A DNA stretch of 64,000 nucleotides from Kaiparowitsia implicata GSE-PSE-MK54-09C. GTDB taxonomy: Bacteria; Cyanobacteriota; Cyanobacteriia; Elainellales; Elainellaceae. The stretch is taken from the NCBI GenBank assembly GCA_019359435.1, contig JAHHHI010000078.1, forward strand, positions 25,077-89,076, read 5' to 3'. Position 1 is the stretch's first letter, and each line of letters opens with the position of its first letter. Positions 19,930-28,552 of the stretch are shown in pieces. The position numbers were made by a program, and so were the translations under genes. The notes beneath the pieces were generated by a model, which was given only the letters and a program-made list of their open reading frames with translations, was not told where the DNA came from and made no database searches.

Positions 19930-20217
19930 GGTGATTGACTCTTGAAAATTTAAGGAATCTGGTTCCTCTGGGTCAGTGCCATGCTAGTAGTCCTACACCG
20001 CTGCTCTACAGGTCGGAAAACCGATCGGGGGTTGGTGTAATAACCGGGGTGGTTTGCTGTATATCGGTGGAGCGATCGCCCTCAAGATTTCTTATATGGG
20101 TACCGATAGCTCTGGTTGCTGCGTTAATGCATGAGCAGTCTTAACTAAAAAGAGGGTAGATCGCACTGCGACCCACCCTCTTTTGGTTGGCTCTATTTTT
20201 TTGATGACTGGGGCAAT
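19930..20217. other. Spacer with the terminator of the 129-residue gene
   Basis: Contains the hairpin at 20148-20184. A plus-strand frame at 19935-20144 has no ribosome-binding site and includes a HIP1 site; it is not called. Confidence 0.5.
20148..20184 (-). terminator. Terminator of the 129-residue gene
   Basis: AAAAGAGGGT at 20148-20157 pairs with ACCCTCTTTT at 20175-20184, with a small inner TCGC/GCGA helix in the loop. Read on the minus strand the hairpin ends in TTTTT, about 35 bp past the stop of the 20218-20607 gene. Confidence 0.75.
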
Positions 20218-20607
20218 CTAGGCCAGCGTTTCAGGGCAGTAGCCCAACCCAGACACAAACTGCTTACGAAATTCTTCAATTTCTTCGAAATCTGGATTGC
20301 CGTGAGACACGACAGCCACCTGATAGCGGCGCATCACGCTGACGGGCGATTGGCCTGTCTCTAGCCCCCACAGGGCCATGCGAACGCGAATATCTGGCTC
20401 GTAGGGAATCCCCAGCTCATTCAAGAACGCGCGAAAGTCGGCATCTTGATGCAGTGTGGGTACGTCACTCAGCTTCACTTTGACCACCCAACCGTCAATT
20501 TGGTGAATCACAGTGAGAGATTTAACAGAGAGCCGAGGGGACTGATGCAAAAACTCGACAATTCGCAACGTCAAGCTGGCATTGGCTAGGTAGTAGACAT
20601 AGTCCAT
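20218..20607 (-). CDS. Conserved hypothetical protein, 129 residues
   Basis: A soluble 129-residue protein starting MDYVYYLANASLTLRIVEFL, with a mixed alpha/beta pattern and a C-terminal acidic segment (NPDFEEIEEFRKQF). There is no signal peptide, membrane helix or metal motif. It appears monocistronic with its own terminator. Composition and codon use agree with a real gene. I do not recognise the family or a function. Confidence 0.75.
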   Translation of the reverse strand: MDYVYYLANASLTLRIVEFLHQSPRLSVKSLTVIHQIDGWVVKVKLSDVPTLHQDADFRAFLNELGIPYEPDIRVRMALWGLETGQSPVSVMRRYQVAVVSHGNPDFEEIEEFRKQFVSGLGYCPETLA

Positions 20608-21040
20608 GGTGTAAAGATCCCCGGCTCATGCGTAATTCGTACTCTTCTATTGTTAACGAGTGGGATGATAGAGGATACGGGAGATCTCCCCAATGTAGGG
20701 GGGGAGGTTCACCCAACTTGTTAAGAAAATATGGACAGACGGAGGATTTTACTTCCAACGTCTCTATAAACCCATTGAAAAGGGTGTTGGCATGTCCTCC
20801 CCCCTTTTGATTGCTGAAGGCTGGGTGTCTGGAGTCTAGCGCTGTAGGGGCTATTTGCCGCAAACAGCCAAACCCCAAAATGTCTCCTATAATTTTGCTC
20901 TGTGCAGATCATAAAAAGCCTACCGCTCAGGCTAGTTACTTGAGACGATAGATAGATAGATAGAGATGAGGCTGATGGGTGCTCAATGCCAATTGGCACG
21001 TCTTCATTGTGTGGTCGCACTGTTCGTTGCAAGTTGATGT
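20608..21040. other. Divergent spacer upstream of queA
   Basis: A 433-bp region between the starts of the 129-residue gene and queA, so it carries both promoters. It includes a GATA tetranucleotide run at 20947-20964. The open frames at 20522-20878 and 20721-21032 (minus) overlap one another in different frames and have no clear ribosome-binding site. Confidence 0.55.
20947..20964. repeat. (GATA)4.5 microsatellite upstream of queA
   Basis: Four full GATA units plus GA, about 75 bp before the queA start codon. Confidence 0.9.
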
Positions 21041-22243
21041 ATGACAGAGTTTGAGACTGAGGTTGACCGGGGCTTGAGTGCTCCGGCCATGGCGGGGGCG
21101 ATCGCCCCCTCTGAGGCAGATCTAACCCTTACCAGTTACGATTACCCCCTGCCGCCCGAGCGCATTGCCCAAAATCCGGCTGTGCCCCGCGATAGCTCAC
21201 GCTTGCTGGTGGTCAAGGATCTGATCCAGCATGAGCATTGTCAATTTCATGCCCTACCCGACCTGCTGCGCCCGGGTGACTTGCTCGTGCTCAACAATAC
21301 GCGGGTGATTCCAGCGCGGTTATTTGGGCGCAAGGTGGGCGGGGCCAAGGTCGAAGTGTTGCTACTCGAAGAGCGCGAGCGGGATTGTTGGCTGGCGCTG
21401 GTGCGTCCGGGGCGACGGCTCAAGCCCGGTGCCCGTATCGAGTTTTTTCAAGACCCGACTGTGTTGACCCAAGAGACGACGCCTTCGCCTGACCTCACAG
21501 CCACAGTGCTGGCCGCCGATGCTGAAACCTCGGGACGGCTAATTCAGTTCGATCTGCCGACCGATCAGTCCCTGCTCTCGGTCATAGAGACGATAGGTCA
21601 CGTGCCGCTGCCCCCCTACATCACCGGCTCTCAGGCAGATGCAGAGCAATACCAAACCGTGTATGGCGATCGCCCAGGCTCTGCCGCTGCACCCACAGCA
21701 GGGCTGCATTTCACCCCAGAACTCTTGCAGCGTTTAGCCGAGACCGGCATCAACCACGCCTGCGTGACGCTGCATGTGGGGGTAGGCACCTTTCGCCCGG
21801 TAGAGGTGGACGACATCACCGCCCACCACATGCATGGAGAATGGCTAGAGGTGTCTGCGGAGGTGGTTGCACAGATCGAGGCGACCAAAGCTCATGGTGG
21901 GCGGGTGATTGCAGTGGGAACAACGGCCACCCGAGCACTTGAGGGTGCAGCCCAAGGCAGTGCGCTCCAACCGTACTGTGGCAAAACCCGTCTGTTCATC
22001 TACCCTGGCTATCGCTGGCGCGTGGTGGATGGGTTGATCACCAACTTTCATTTGCCCAAGTCGAGCTTGCTGATGCTGGTGAGCGCGCTGGTCGGTCGGC
22101 AGCGGTTGCTGAACTTGTATCAGGAGGCGATCGCCCAAGAGTACCGTTTCTACAGCTTTGGTGATGCCATGCTGATTCTGCCAGAGGCCATTCTATCGGC
22201 TGCAAAACTATCGGAACCGACTCTGTTGCAGGAAGACCGTTAG
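21041..22243 (+). CDS. queA: S-adenosylmethionine:tRNA ribosyltransferase-isomerase
   Basis: QueA transfers and isomerises the ribosyl group of SAM to 7-aminomethyl-7-deazaguanine in tRNA, giving epoxyqueuosine at the wobble position of tRNAs for Tyr, His, Asn and Asp. The 400-residue protein has the conserved start (YDYPLPPERIAQNPAVPRD), NNTRVIPARLFGRK, PTAGLHFTPELL, the HVGVGTFRPV segment and the C-terminal ITNFHLPKSSLLMLVSALVG. The N-terminal ~27 residues before the family start are extra. ATG 21041 gives the full frame, and an internal ATG at codon 17 is possible. It converges with exbD. It is monocistronic; other queuosine genes are not nearby. Confidence 0.96.
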   Translation: MTEFETEVDRGLSAPAMAGAIAPSEADLTLTSYDYPLPPERIAQNPAVPRDSSRLLVVKDLIQHEHCQFHALPDLLRPGDLLVLNNTRVIPARLFGRKVGGAKVEVLLLEERERDCWLALVRPGRRLKPGARIEFFQDPTVLTQETTPSPDLTATVLAADAETSGRLIQFDLPTDQSLLSVIETIGHVPLPPYITGSQADAEQYQTVYGDRPGSAAAPTAGLHFTPELLQRLAETGINHACVTLHVGVGTFRPVEVDDITAHHMHGEWLEVSAEVVAQIEATKAHGGRVIAVGTTATRALEGAAQGSALQPYCGKTRLFIYPGYRWRVVDGLITNFHLPKSSLLMLVSALVGRQRLLNLYQEAIAQEYRFYSFGDAMLILPEAILSAAKLSEPTLLQEDR

Positions 22244-22287
22244 GAGAGTGTTAGGGCGATCGCGAGATACAACGCTGGAGCGTAGCC

Positions 22288-22692
22288 CTAAGGCCGCTGC
22301 GTGGCGATCGCCAGCCGCACCCCAGGAATCTCGCGGAGTTGATCCATCAGTGTCACCACCTGCCCGTGGGGCACATCTCGGTCAGCATTGACCACAACCA
22401 GTTGATCGCCTTCGGCAGCAGCCACCAGTTCCGTAATGCGGATCTGTAGCGATTCTGGGGCGATCGCCTCTTGATTAATCGCCACGCCACCTTGGGGATC
22501 TAGCGTGACCACCAGAGGCGTCTGGGTTTGCAGCTCAGCAGTCTCAGCCCCCGGCAGGTTCACCGGCAACCCTTCTGAGCGGGTGAGAAACAGTGACGAC
22601 ATGATGAAAAACGTCAGCACCGCAAAAATCACATCGATCATCGGCACGATGTTAATTTGTGGCGTGGGTTCTGGCTCACTAGGAAGACGCAT
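22288..22692 (-). CDS. exbD: ExbD/TolR family biopolymer transport protein
   Basis: A 134-residue inner-membrane protein of the ExbB-ExbD proton-driven motor that energises TonB-dependent receptors. A short cytoplasmic N terminus (RLPSEPEPTPQINIVPMID) leads to one membrane helix (VIFAVLTFFIMSSLFL) bearing the conserved Asp just before it (MIDVIF), then a periplasmic domain ending in a family-typical strand (VVNADRDVPHGQVVTLMDQL). It lies 71 bp downstream of exbB in the same direction, so the two are probably co-transcribed. TonB is not in the window. Confidence 0.93.
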   Translation of the reverse strand: MRLPSEPEPTPQINIVPMIDVIFAVLTFFIMSSLFLTRSEGLPVNLPGAETAELQTQTPLVVTLDPQGGVAINQEAIAPESLQIRITELVAAAEGDQLVVVNADRDVPHGQVVTLMDQLREIPGVRLAIATQRP

Positions 22693-22763
22693 GGGTTAGG
22701 CACTCAGATTAGGCATTCAGGGCAACAAAAGATAGAAGTAGCGCAGAGAACATCGCTCGAGAA

Positions 22764-23420
22764 TTAATAAACCGCTTTGTCTTTGGGTGGTTGGGGCGAT
22801 CGCTCAAACCGTCGTCGATAAAGCAGTTCCACCTGTCCGCCATACTCCTGAATCAGCGCGATCTGCCGTTGATAAAGACCGCGAAAGGTATTGGCAAATA
22901 GAAGAGTGGCGATCGCCACCACCAACCCGGCCGCCGTAGAAATCAACGCTTCACTAATCCCCAGCGTGACACCTGCCGTCTGGGTACTGCCCAAATCCCC
23001 CAATCGCAGCGACGCAAACGACTGAATCAACCCCAGCACCGTGCCCAACAGCCCCAGCAACGGCGCAACGCTAATCACCGTATCAAACACGGTACTAAAC
23101 CGCTTGAGCAGTGGCAGCTCAGCCTGAGCCGCACTCTCTAGGGCCAGCCGAAACTCTTCTGGCGTAGGCTGCTCTAACTCAAGCGCCGCCAAAAAAATTC
23201 GTGCCATCGGCAGATCGGCATGCTGCTCTAGCTTTTGAAATGCCGCGCGAGCGCTACGTCGATACAGCGCCAGCACCTCCTGAATCACTCGATCTTGCCG
23301 ATTCGCCACCTTAGACCAAAAGACAAGCCGCTCCATCACAAGCGCAAATGCCAAAATCGACAACCCCAACAGGGGCAGCATGACAATTCCGCCAGATTGA
23401 AACAGGGTTTGAATGCCCAT
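22764..23420 (-). CDS. exbB: ExbB/TolQ/MotA-type proton channel protein
   Basis: A 218-residue inner-membrane partner of ExbD. Three membrane helices are visible: near 8-28 (GGIVMLPLLGLSILAFAL), 108-130 (VISVAPLLGLLGTVLGLIQS) and 150-170 (ISTAAGLVVAIATLLFA). The second and third carry the Gly- and Thr-rich pattern of the proton channel family. Its stop is 71 bp from the exbD start, and its own start lies 39 bp after the DUF2993 gene. In the ExbB pentamer these helices surround the ExbD dimer and carry protons. Confidence 0.93.
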   Translation of the reverse strand: MGIQTLFQSGGIVMLPLLGLSILAFALVMERLVFWSKVANRQDRVIQEVLALYRRSARAAFQKLEQHADLPMARIFLAALELEQPTPEEFRLALESAAQAELPLLKRFSTVFDTVISVAPLLGLLGTVLGLIQSFASLRLGDLGSTQTAGVTLGISEALISTAAGLVVAIATLLFANTFRGLYQRQIALIQEYGGQVELLYRRRFERSPQPPKDKAVY

Positions 23421-23459
23421 GCATAGCCTCAGGCTGGGGTAGAACTACCCAACGATAGC

Positions 23460-24251
23460 CTACTGCTTGGGAAAATGATCCACCTGAGCATAGCCGCTAA
23501 AGGTCAGCTGCTGACCGTGGGTTTCTAGCCGATTCACCCGAACCTGCACGCCATCTAGATCAAACCGATCAAAATCCACCATTCCGTTCAAAATTTCAGC
23601 AAATGCCATAGTCAATACTTCCGATAGCCCCTGCATGTCGTCAGGAACATCATCGGGGACGAACTCAGGATCACTAAACAAAATGCGCCGCCGCCGCTCT
23701 ACAGACAGCGTAGCCCGCATGCTGACGGGCACATTATCGCGGTTGGGCAAATCGGTGACAGCCCAAATCTGCACTCGGTTTTCAGACAGCAGTTGCACTT
23801 GCACATCGCGAAAGGCAATCGGCTCCCCTCCAGAGAGATTCGTCACGGCCTCGCTGGTCACGTTGACCAAATGCTGAGTGACTAAGCTAGAGGTAAATGC
23901 CTTGTTAATCGCGGCTTCTGTAAGAACAACCTGGGCTACCGCCTGAGTCGGCTGGCGCAGCTTAATTTGCCCCGATAGCATAGAAGACGGATCGATACTC
24001 ACGGCATCCGTCGCAAACGACATCTCTGCAACATGGAAATCGCGACGGATCACCAAATTCCGCCCTTGCATCTTGAAACTATCGATACTGCCCTGCAGCA
24101 GCTTGCTAGAGGGGTGGCAGCGAATATCCACATCTACGACTTCGCAAGTGGTAAACAGATGGCGAATAGACTGACTAGCAACAGCGTTTAACATCTTGGC
24201 TCCAACGTCAGTGCGGGCTTCGCCGGTAGAATTGTTGAGCAGGCCAAACAT
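23460..24251 (-). CDS. DUF2993 (LmeA-like) phospholipid-binding protein
   Basis: A protein of 263 residues with the start at ATG 24251 (MFGLLNNSTGEARTDVG). Its pattern fits DUF2993, known in cyanobacteria and in actinobacterial LmeA, a lipid-binding TULIP-like fold: an early VDVDIRCHPSSKLLQGSID segment, a middle LSGQIKLRQPTQAVAQVVLT, and a C-terminal LDGVQVRVNRLETHGQQLTF. There is no signal peptide. The frame extends upstream by 20 codons, but that part has no family match. It sits 39 bp before exbB on the same strand, so the three genes may form one unit; the functional link is unproven. Confidence 0.82.
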   Translation of the reverse strand: MFGLLNNSTGEARTDVGAKMLNAVASQSIRHLFTTCEVVDVDIRCHPSSKLLQGSIDSFKMQGRNLVIRRDFHVAEMSFATDAVSIDPSSMLSGQIKLRQPTQAVAQVVLTEAAINKAFTSSLVTQHLVNVTSEAVTNLSGGEPIAFRDVQVQLLSENRVQIWAVTDLPNRDNVPVSMRATLSVERRRRILFSDPEFVPDDVPDDMQGLSEVLTMAFAEILNGMVDFDRFDLDGVQVRVNRLETHGQQLTFSGYAQVDHFPKQ

Positions 24252-24702
24252 AGCAGTGCGCTCGGTGTAGATGTTACTGTTTGTAACAAAATGCAGCCAT
24301 ACCTGCAACATTTCGCAACAGACTTGTCTTTACTATAGAGTCTCCAGATGGGAATCTGGCTTAAATCCCTAGTCTGATCCGCCACAGTCTTCAAAACTCA
24401 AGGTGGAAACAATGGCAAGCAGCCTGTACCATTCTATGTACACCAGATGAACGCCAAGCAAATTGCGAGCAAAATTCATTCGGTCGGTAGAGCTTTGCAA
24501 ATCAGCTATGGTTCTACATAGAAACTGCAAACGGGGTAGCCGCACTACACTGGTTGCACTGCACCTGGTTGCATTGTGACTGGTTGCACTGCACCAGTTG
24601 CTCAGTTGTTGCTATGGGGCTGCAGTTTTGTCGGTCGCGGCTGTTTTGTCAGTCGCGGCGATCGCCCCTTCTCTTGAAAGATCACTAACTCGGATTCTCG
24701 GT
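24252..24702. other. Divergent spacer between DUF2993 and nadK
   Basis: Holds both promoters. The stretch at 24540-24600 has a repeated GGTTGCA(C/T)TG motif (three or four short direct copies). No gene was found. Confidence 0.55.
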
Positions 24703-25620
24703 GTGCCCAAAGCTGGCATCATTTATAACGACATCAAGCCCATTGCCTGTCGCACTGCAGAAGACCTGCGCGACAAGCTAGTTTCCTACGGCTGGGATGT
24801 GCATCTAGCGACAGGGATGGGCGGCATCTTGGGCTATTCCAAGCCCAACCGTCCGCTCTGCCATACCCCTATTAACAGCTTGGCGCCTCCTGGCTTCGAT
24901 GATGAAATGGCCTTTGCCATTGTGCTAGGCGGGGATGGCACCGTGCTGGCGGCATTTCGTCAGGTGGCTCCCTGGGGCATTCCGCTGTTGACCATCAACA
25001 CGGGGCATATGGGGTTTCTAACCGAGCTATACCTATCCCAGTTGTCTCAGGCCTTAGAGCGGCTGATAGCAAGTGATTATGAGGTCGAAGAACGCGCGAT
25101 GATGGCGGTGCAGCTCTACCGGCAAGACCTGCTCTGCTGGGAGGCGCTGTGCCTGAATGAGATGGTGTTGCACCGCGAGCCATTGACTAGCATGTGCCAC
25201 TTTGAGGTAGAAGTGGGGCGTCATGCCCCCGTCGATATTGCGGCAGACGGCATTATTATTTCAACCCCGACTGGGTCAACCGCCTATGGGCTTTCGGCCG
25301 GCGGGCCTGTGATTACCCCCAATGTGCCTGTGCTGCAACTGGTGCCCATTTGCCCTCATTCGCTCGCGTCTCGGGCGCTGATATTTGCTGATTCTGAGCC
25401 CGTTACGATCTTCCCCGCAAACCCGACGCGGTTGGTCATGGTGGTGGATGGCAATGCAGGCTGCTATGTGCTGCCAGAAGATCGAGTGCGGATTCAGCGA
25501 TCGCCCTACAGCGCCAAATTCATTCGCCTCAAAACACCCGAATTTTTCCATCTGCTGCGAGAAAAGCTGGGTTGGGGACTCCCCCATGTGGCCAAGCCTA
25601 CCTCAGTCGAACTGCCCTAG
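24703..25620 (+). CDS. nadK: NAD kinase
   Basis: Phosphorylates NAD(H) to NADP(H), the cofactor for photosynthetic reducing power. The 305-residue form begins at GTG 24703 ([20 protein letters not shown]), which is the usual cyanobacterial start and length. The frame is open a further 35 codons back to TTG 24598, but this part has HIP1 sequence and no homology pattern. Conserved motifs are [11 protein letters not shown] (active-site GGDG), [10 protein letters not shown] and [20 protein letters not shown]. Cyanobacteria often have two NAD kinases, and which one this is cannot be decided here. It is monocistronic. Confidence 0.95.
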   Translation: MPKAGIIYNDIKPIACRTAEDLRDKLVSYGWDVHLATGMGGILGYSKPNRPLCHTPINSLAPPGFDDEMAFAIVLGGDGTVLAAFRQVAPWGIPLLTINTGHMGFLTELYLSQLSQALERLIASDYEVEERAMMAVQLYRQDLLCWEALCLNEMVLHREPLTSMCHFEVEVGRHAPVDIAADGIIISTPTGSTAYGLSAGGPVITPNVPVLQLVPICPHSLASRALIFADSEPVTIFPANPTRLVMVVDGNAGCYVLPEDRVRIQRSPYSAKFIRLKTPEFFHLLREKLGWGLPHVAKPTSVELP

Positions 25621-25948
25621 GCAGGCGCACGGGCCTACTGAGTTGACTAAGCCACAGAGGTGGAACTTCCACAAGTCGCTCAGCGTCAGACATGACATCT
25701 GTTGAGTGGGCTAGACCCAGCAAAAGTTCACCACGCCACGATATCTCCAAGTCATGCCTGAAGCACCGTATACTCTCGATCCGTTGCTTATCCACAATAG
25801 CGACAACCTGAGTTTGGGATAGGCTCAAGCCTCTCTTAACCTAAACTGACGTTGCGATACGTTTTCCTCTGATCTGGGATGATCTCAGAGTCTCCGTGCT
25901 AAAACTTGATGAGTTCTTGCCAATAGGGCATTGCAATGGGGCGTAGTA
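25621..25948. other. Spacer upstream of nblR
   Basis: A 328-bp region that must carry the nblR promoter; no motif was recognised. The open frames across it are short and unlikely to be coding. Confidence 0.5.
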
Positions 25949-26638
25949 ATGGAGAGTACGGAACAGACGCCACGGGTCTTGCTGATTGAGACGGATGAAA
26001 CCCTGGCTCATAGTATGGGCGACGATTTGCGAGAAGCTGGCTATGATGCGGCGATCGCCCTAGATGCTGCAACGGGCCTAAAGCGCGCTGAGGAGTTTCA
26101 GCCTGCGCTGGTGGTGGTTGATCGCCTGCTGGCGGGTGAATCAGGGCTGTCGCTGTGCAGTAGCCTGCGCTCTGTGGGGGCTCGCATGCCCGTGCTGCTG
26201 CTAATGGCAAAAGATGGCATAGAAGACCGCGTTGCCTGTCTAGAAGCCGGAGCAGATGATTATTTCCTCAAGCCCTATCGAGCGGATGACTTTCTCAAGC
26301 TGGTGCGGTTTTACCTACAGCCCGATGTGGCCACCAGTGAACAATTGCGGTTTGCCGACCTGATGCTAGATTTAGGCACCCGCCGTGCCGCCCGGGGCGA
26401 TCGCCCGATTGACCTGACCATGAAAGAATTCGAGCTGCTGAAGTATTTAATGGAACATCCCCGCGAAGTGCTCACCCGAGAGCAAATTTTAGAAAACGTC
26501 TGGGGCTATGACTTTATGGGTGAATCCAACGTGATCGAGGTCTATGTGCGGTATCTGCGCCTCAAGATTGAAGATGACGGCAGCAAGCGGCTGATTCAAA
26601 CGGTACGAGGTGTGGGCTATGTATTACGAGATGCGTAA
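25949..26638 (+). CDS. nblR: OmpR-family response regulator, NblR-like
   Basis: A 229-residue transcription factor. The receiver domain (about 8-125) has the acidic pair (E14, D16), the phosphoacceptor Asp58 in VVVDRLLAGESG, and Lys in FLKPY. The winged-helix DNA-binding domain (about 135-229) starts ADLMLDLGTRRAARGDRPID and ends QTVRGVGYVLRDA. In Synechococcus, NblR promotes phycobilisome breakdown under nutrient or light stress, and the ETDE start and VDRMLAGESG-like Asp loop agree with that family. It was called from memory of the family, so an RpaB-like or other OmpR member is possible. A longer TTG start at 25931 is less likely than ATG 25949. It runs into the DUF192 gene. Confidence 0.8.
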   Translation: MESTEQTPRVLLIETDETLAHSMGDDLREAGYDAAIALDAATGLKRAEEFQPALVVVDRLLAGESGLSLCSSLRSVGARMPVLLLMAKDGIEDRVACLEAGADDYFLKPYRADDFLKLVRFYLQPDVATSEQLRFADLMLDLGTRRAARGDRPIDLTMKEFELLKYLMEHPREVLTREQILENVWGYDFMGESNVIEVYVRYLRLKIEDDGSKRLIQTVRGVGYVLRDA

Positions 26639-26657
26639 GCGCAAGGCAGAGACAAAA

Positions 26658-27209
26658 ATGGGATATGGATTCAGACAGGGCGGCATGCCGCTGACTCGAC
26701 AGACAATGCTGCCGCTGATGACGACTGCGTTGGCCGTTGGCCTTAGCGTGCTGCTGCTGGGCTGTTCTGCACCACCCCAAAGTGCAGATACTCAAGCCAA
26801 TGCAGCTCTGGGGCAGCAGTTGCCGGTGACGGCCGAAGCCCTGATTGCGGGGCAGGTGGTGCAGCTAGAAGTCGCCGGGACTCCCTCCGAACAGGCCATG
26901 GGGTTGATGTATCGCCCATCTTTAGACGATAACCGGGGCATGCTGTTTCGCTTTAGAGGCCCGCGCCGCGCCCAGTTTTGGATGAAGAATGTGCAGATTC
27001 CCCTGGATATGGTGTTTTTGCTGAATGGAGAAGTGCGGGGAATTGTGACCGCGCCCCCCTGTGAGGCCGACCCCTGCCCTACCTATGGCCCTAATGAGCC
27101 GGTTGACAGTGTCATCGAGCTGCGGGGTGGTCGAGCCAGTGAGCTAGGCCTATCGGAGGGCGATCGCATCACCATTCAACCAATCACCGCACCGCAGACG
27201 CAACCCTAA
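26658..27209 (+). CDS. DUF192 family lipoprotein
   Basis: An exported lipoprotein: the signal sequence (MLPLMTTALAVGLSVLLLGC) ends in a lipobox LLGC. The mature part carries the DUF192 pattern, with AMGLMYRPSLDDNRGMLFRF followed by FWMKNVQIPLDMVFL and IELRGGRASELGLSEGDRI. The function of DUF192 is not established; the fold is a small beta-rich domain. Candidate starts are ATG 26619 (overlapping nblR by 20 bp), ATG 26658 (used) and ATG 26685, which would start directly at the signal peptide (MPLTRQTM). The gene touches or overlaps nblR, so co-transcription is likely. Confidence 0.85.
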   Translation: MGYGFRQGGMPLTRQTMLPLMTTALAVGLSVLLLGCSAPPQSADTQANAALGQQLPVTAEALIAGQVVQLEVAGTPSEQAMGLMYRPSLDDNRGMLFRFRGPRRAQFWMKNVQIPLDMVFLLNGEVRGIVTAPPCEADPCPTYGPNEPVDSVIELRGGRASELGLSEGDRITIQPITAPQTQP

Positions 27210-27265
27210 CGCCCCAAACTGTCAGAACTAAGCCCGTGCTTGTCCGCAACATAGGCGGAGCGGGT

Positions 27266-27308
27266 TAGCGTTGCGGCAGTCCCAGGCTGCGGGACTGCCG
27301 CAACGCTA
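27266..27308 (+). terminator. 18-bp stem hairpin after the DUF192 gene
   Basis: TAGCGTTGCGGCAGTCCC (27266-27283) pairs exactly with 27291-27308 around a 7-nt loop. A T-run occurs ten bases further on (about 27320-27327), so an imperfect rho-independent terminator is likely. Confidence 0.65.
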
Positions 27309-28197
27309 TCGAACGCACGTTTTTTTTAGGCTGCAAAACCCGGTAAAAGGCTAAGGGAGGGCGAAACTATGAGCAGTGCCCAAGCTATCCATGCGTGGAT
27401 TTGACAGGTGATCTAACCAGAGATAGTGGGGAATCCGAACGTCGGGCTGGCTTTGTGATTCGGCTAGTGGGACTGCGATCGCACAACCCGCAAAATTACA
27501 CAACTTAACCCAGCAGAAATTTCAGCAATTAATGCTACACTCCTTACTCAATGTATTTCTGCGGTTAGGAAATTTACGGACATTGATGACGCCGCTAGGC
27601 GAAGTCGAGTGAAATCACGGAAGGGTGTTCTCGGTGGTTTGGGGTTTAATGCCAAAGCCGCCTTACAAGATAACTCTGGCGTGCGGGAAGCTACCTCTAT
27701 CTGTCAAAAGATAGAGAGCAATCATACCCGATTGTCTAAGCGAGAATCACTCCATCGGAGCATGCCAGGTTAAAGGGGCGATCGCACAATGGGAAGCCAT
27801 GTAGATCAGTCTCGTTGCTGGGAAGGCCATCACAACTTGCTGAATCAATCATCGGCATCGAAAGATGGGTCAGTTGCCAAACTGGACACCCCGTCACATT
27901 GGTGCTAAGTGATCACAGCATAATAAAGACCCTTTGAGCTGATGAGTTATGGCAGGTATGGTCAGGTAGGATGCCTACTGAAGCTTGACCCGCAGAGCCA
28001 ATTCCACATAACGGTTACGCATTCATATATGCCCTAACGTAGCGCTCGATTCACGCCGACTCTACTGGCTTATTTCATTGCCGCATCCGTAATTCTCAAT
28101 CTTGAGAGTGAAGCGTTTAAGCTGACTGACCCAACCAACTTCTTACCTAGCTGTCCGCAGGTCTTAACCTAAACCTAAACCCCAATTTGAACCCCTA

Positions 28198-28206
28198 AGG
28201 AGGTGA
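28198..28206 (+). promoter_or_regulatory. Full-match Shine-Dalgarno of the DUF2949 gene
   Basis: TAAGGAGGTGAT at 28197-28208 is complementary to the complete 3' end of 16S rRNA, ending seven bases before the ATG at 28215. It fixes that start, since upstream codons of the open frame would lie inside the ribosome-binding site. Confidence 0.9.
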
Positions 28207-28214
28207 TATTCCAA

Positions 28215-28406
28215 ATGTCGTCCGTTAACTACGCCAAACTCATTAAATTCTTAAGCGAAGACCTAATGCTACCTGCCGCATCCATTGAGGTGGCACAAAA
28301 AACCAGCGAAAAAGCTCAGGGGCCTCTGCCGATGGTGCTCTGGCAGTACGGGCTTGTGACACTAGAGCAGCTCGACCGCATTTATGATTGGATGGAAACC
28401 GCGTAA
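28215..28406 (+). CDS. DUF2949 family small protein
   Basis: A 63-residue cytoplasmic protein of the cyanobacterial DUF2949 family: MSSVNYAKLIKFLSEDLMLP at the start, then PLPMVLWQYGLVTLEQLDRI near the end. The fold appears all-helical; the role is unknown. It has an exceptionally strong ribosome-binding site, suggesting high translation. It is followed by 146 bp of spacer and converges with vipp1. It follows a 1-kb spacer, so it is probably transcribed alone. Confidence 0.85.
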   Translation: MSSVNYAKLIKFLSEDLMLPAASIEVAQKTSEKAQGPLPMVLWQYGLVTLEQLDRIYDWMETA

Positions 28407-28552
28407 ATCCCACCCTGTCGGGTTTGCGGCTGCTAGTGCATTTCTCTTATGGTCAATTCCTGCTAATTTCTGTTAATTCCTGAAATTGTGACGGGCGATC
28501 GCTCCACTCGCTACGGGCTTTCGCTCATGCACTTTCACTAACGCTTTCTCAG

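Larger units (their letters stand above)
27210..28214. other. 1-kb spacer between DUF192 and DUF2949 genes
   Basis: Contains the hairpin at 27266-27308 and the DUF2949 Shine-Dalgarno. In the middle (about 27475-27772) a frame is open for about 80 codons but has no start codon and no recognisable family. A long 5' leader or a small RNA gene is possible but nothing was identified. Confidence 0.5.

Noticed and set aside
27475..27772. Frame open for about 80 codons in the DUF192-DUF2949 spacer
   Set aside because: Has no start codon or ribosome-binding site and no recognised family. A decayed gene fragment cannot be excluded.
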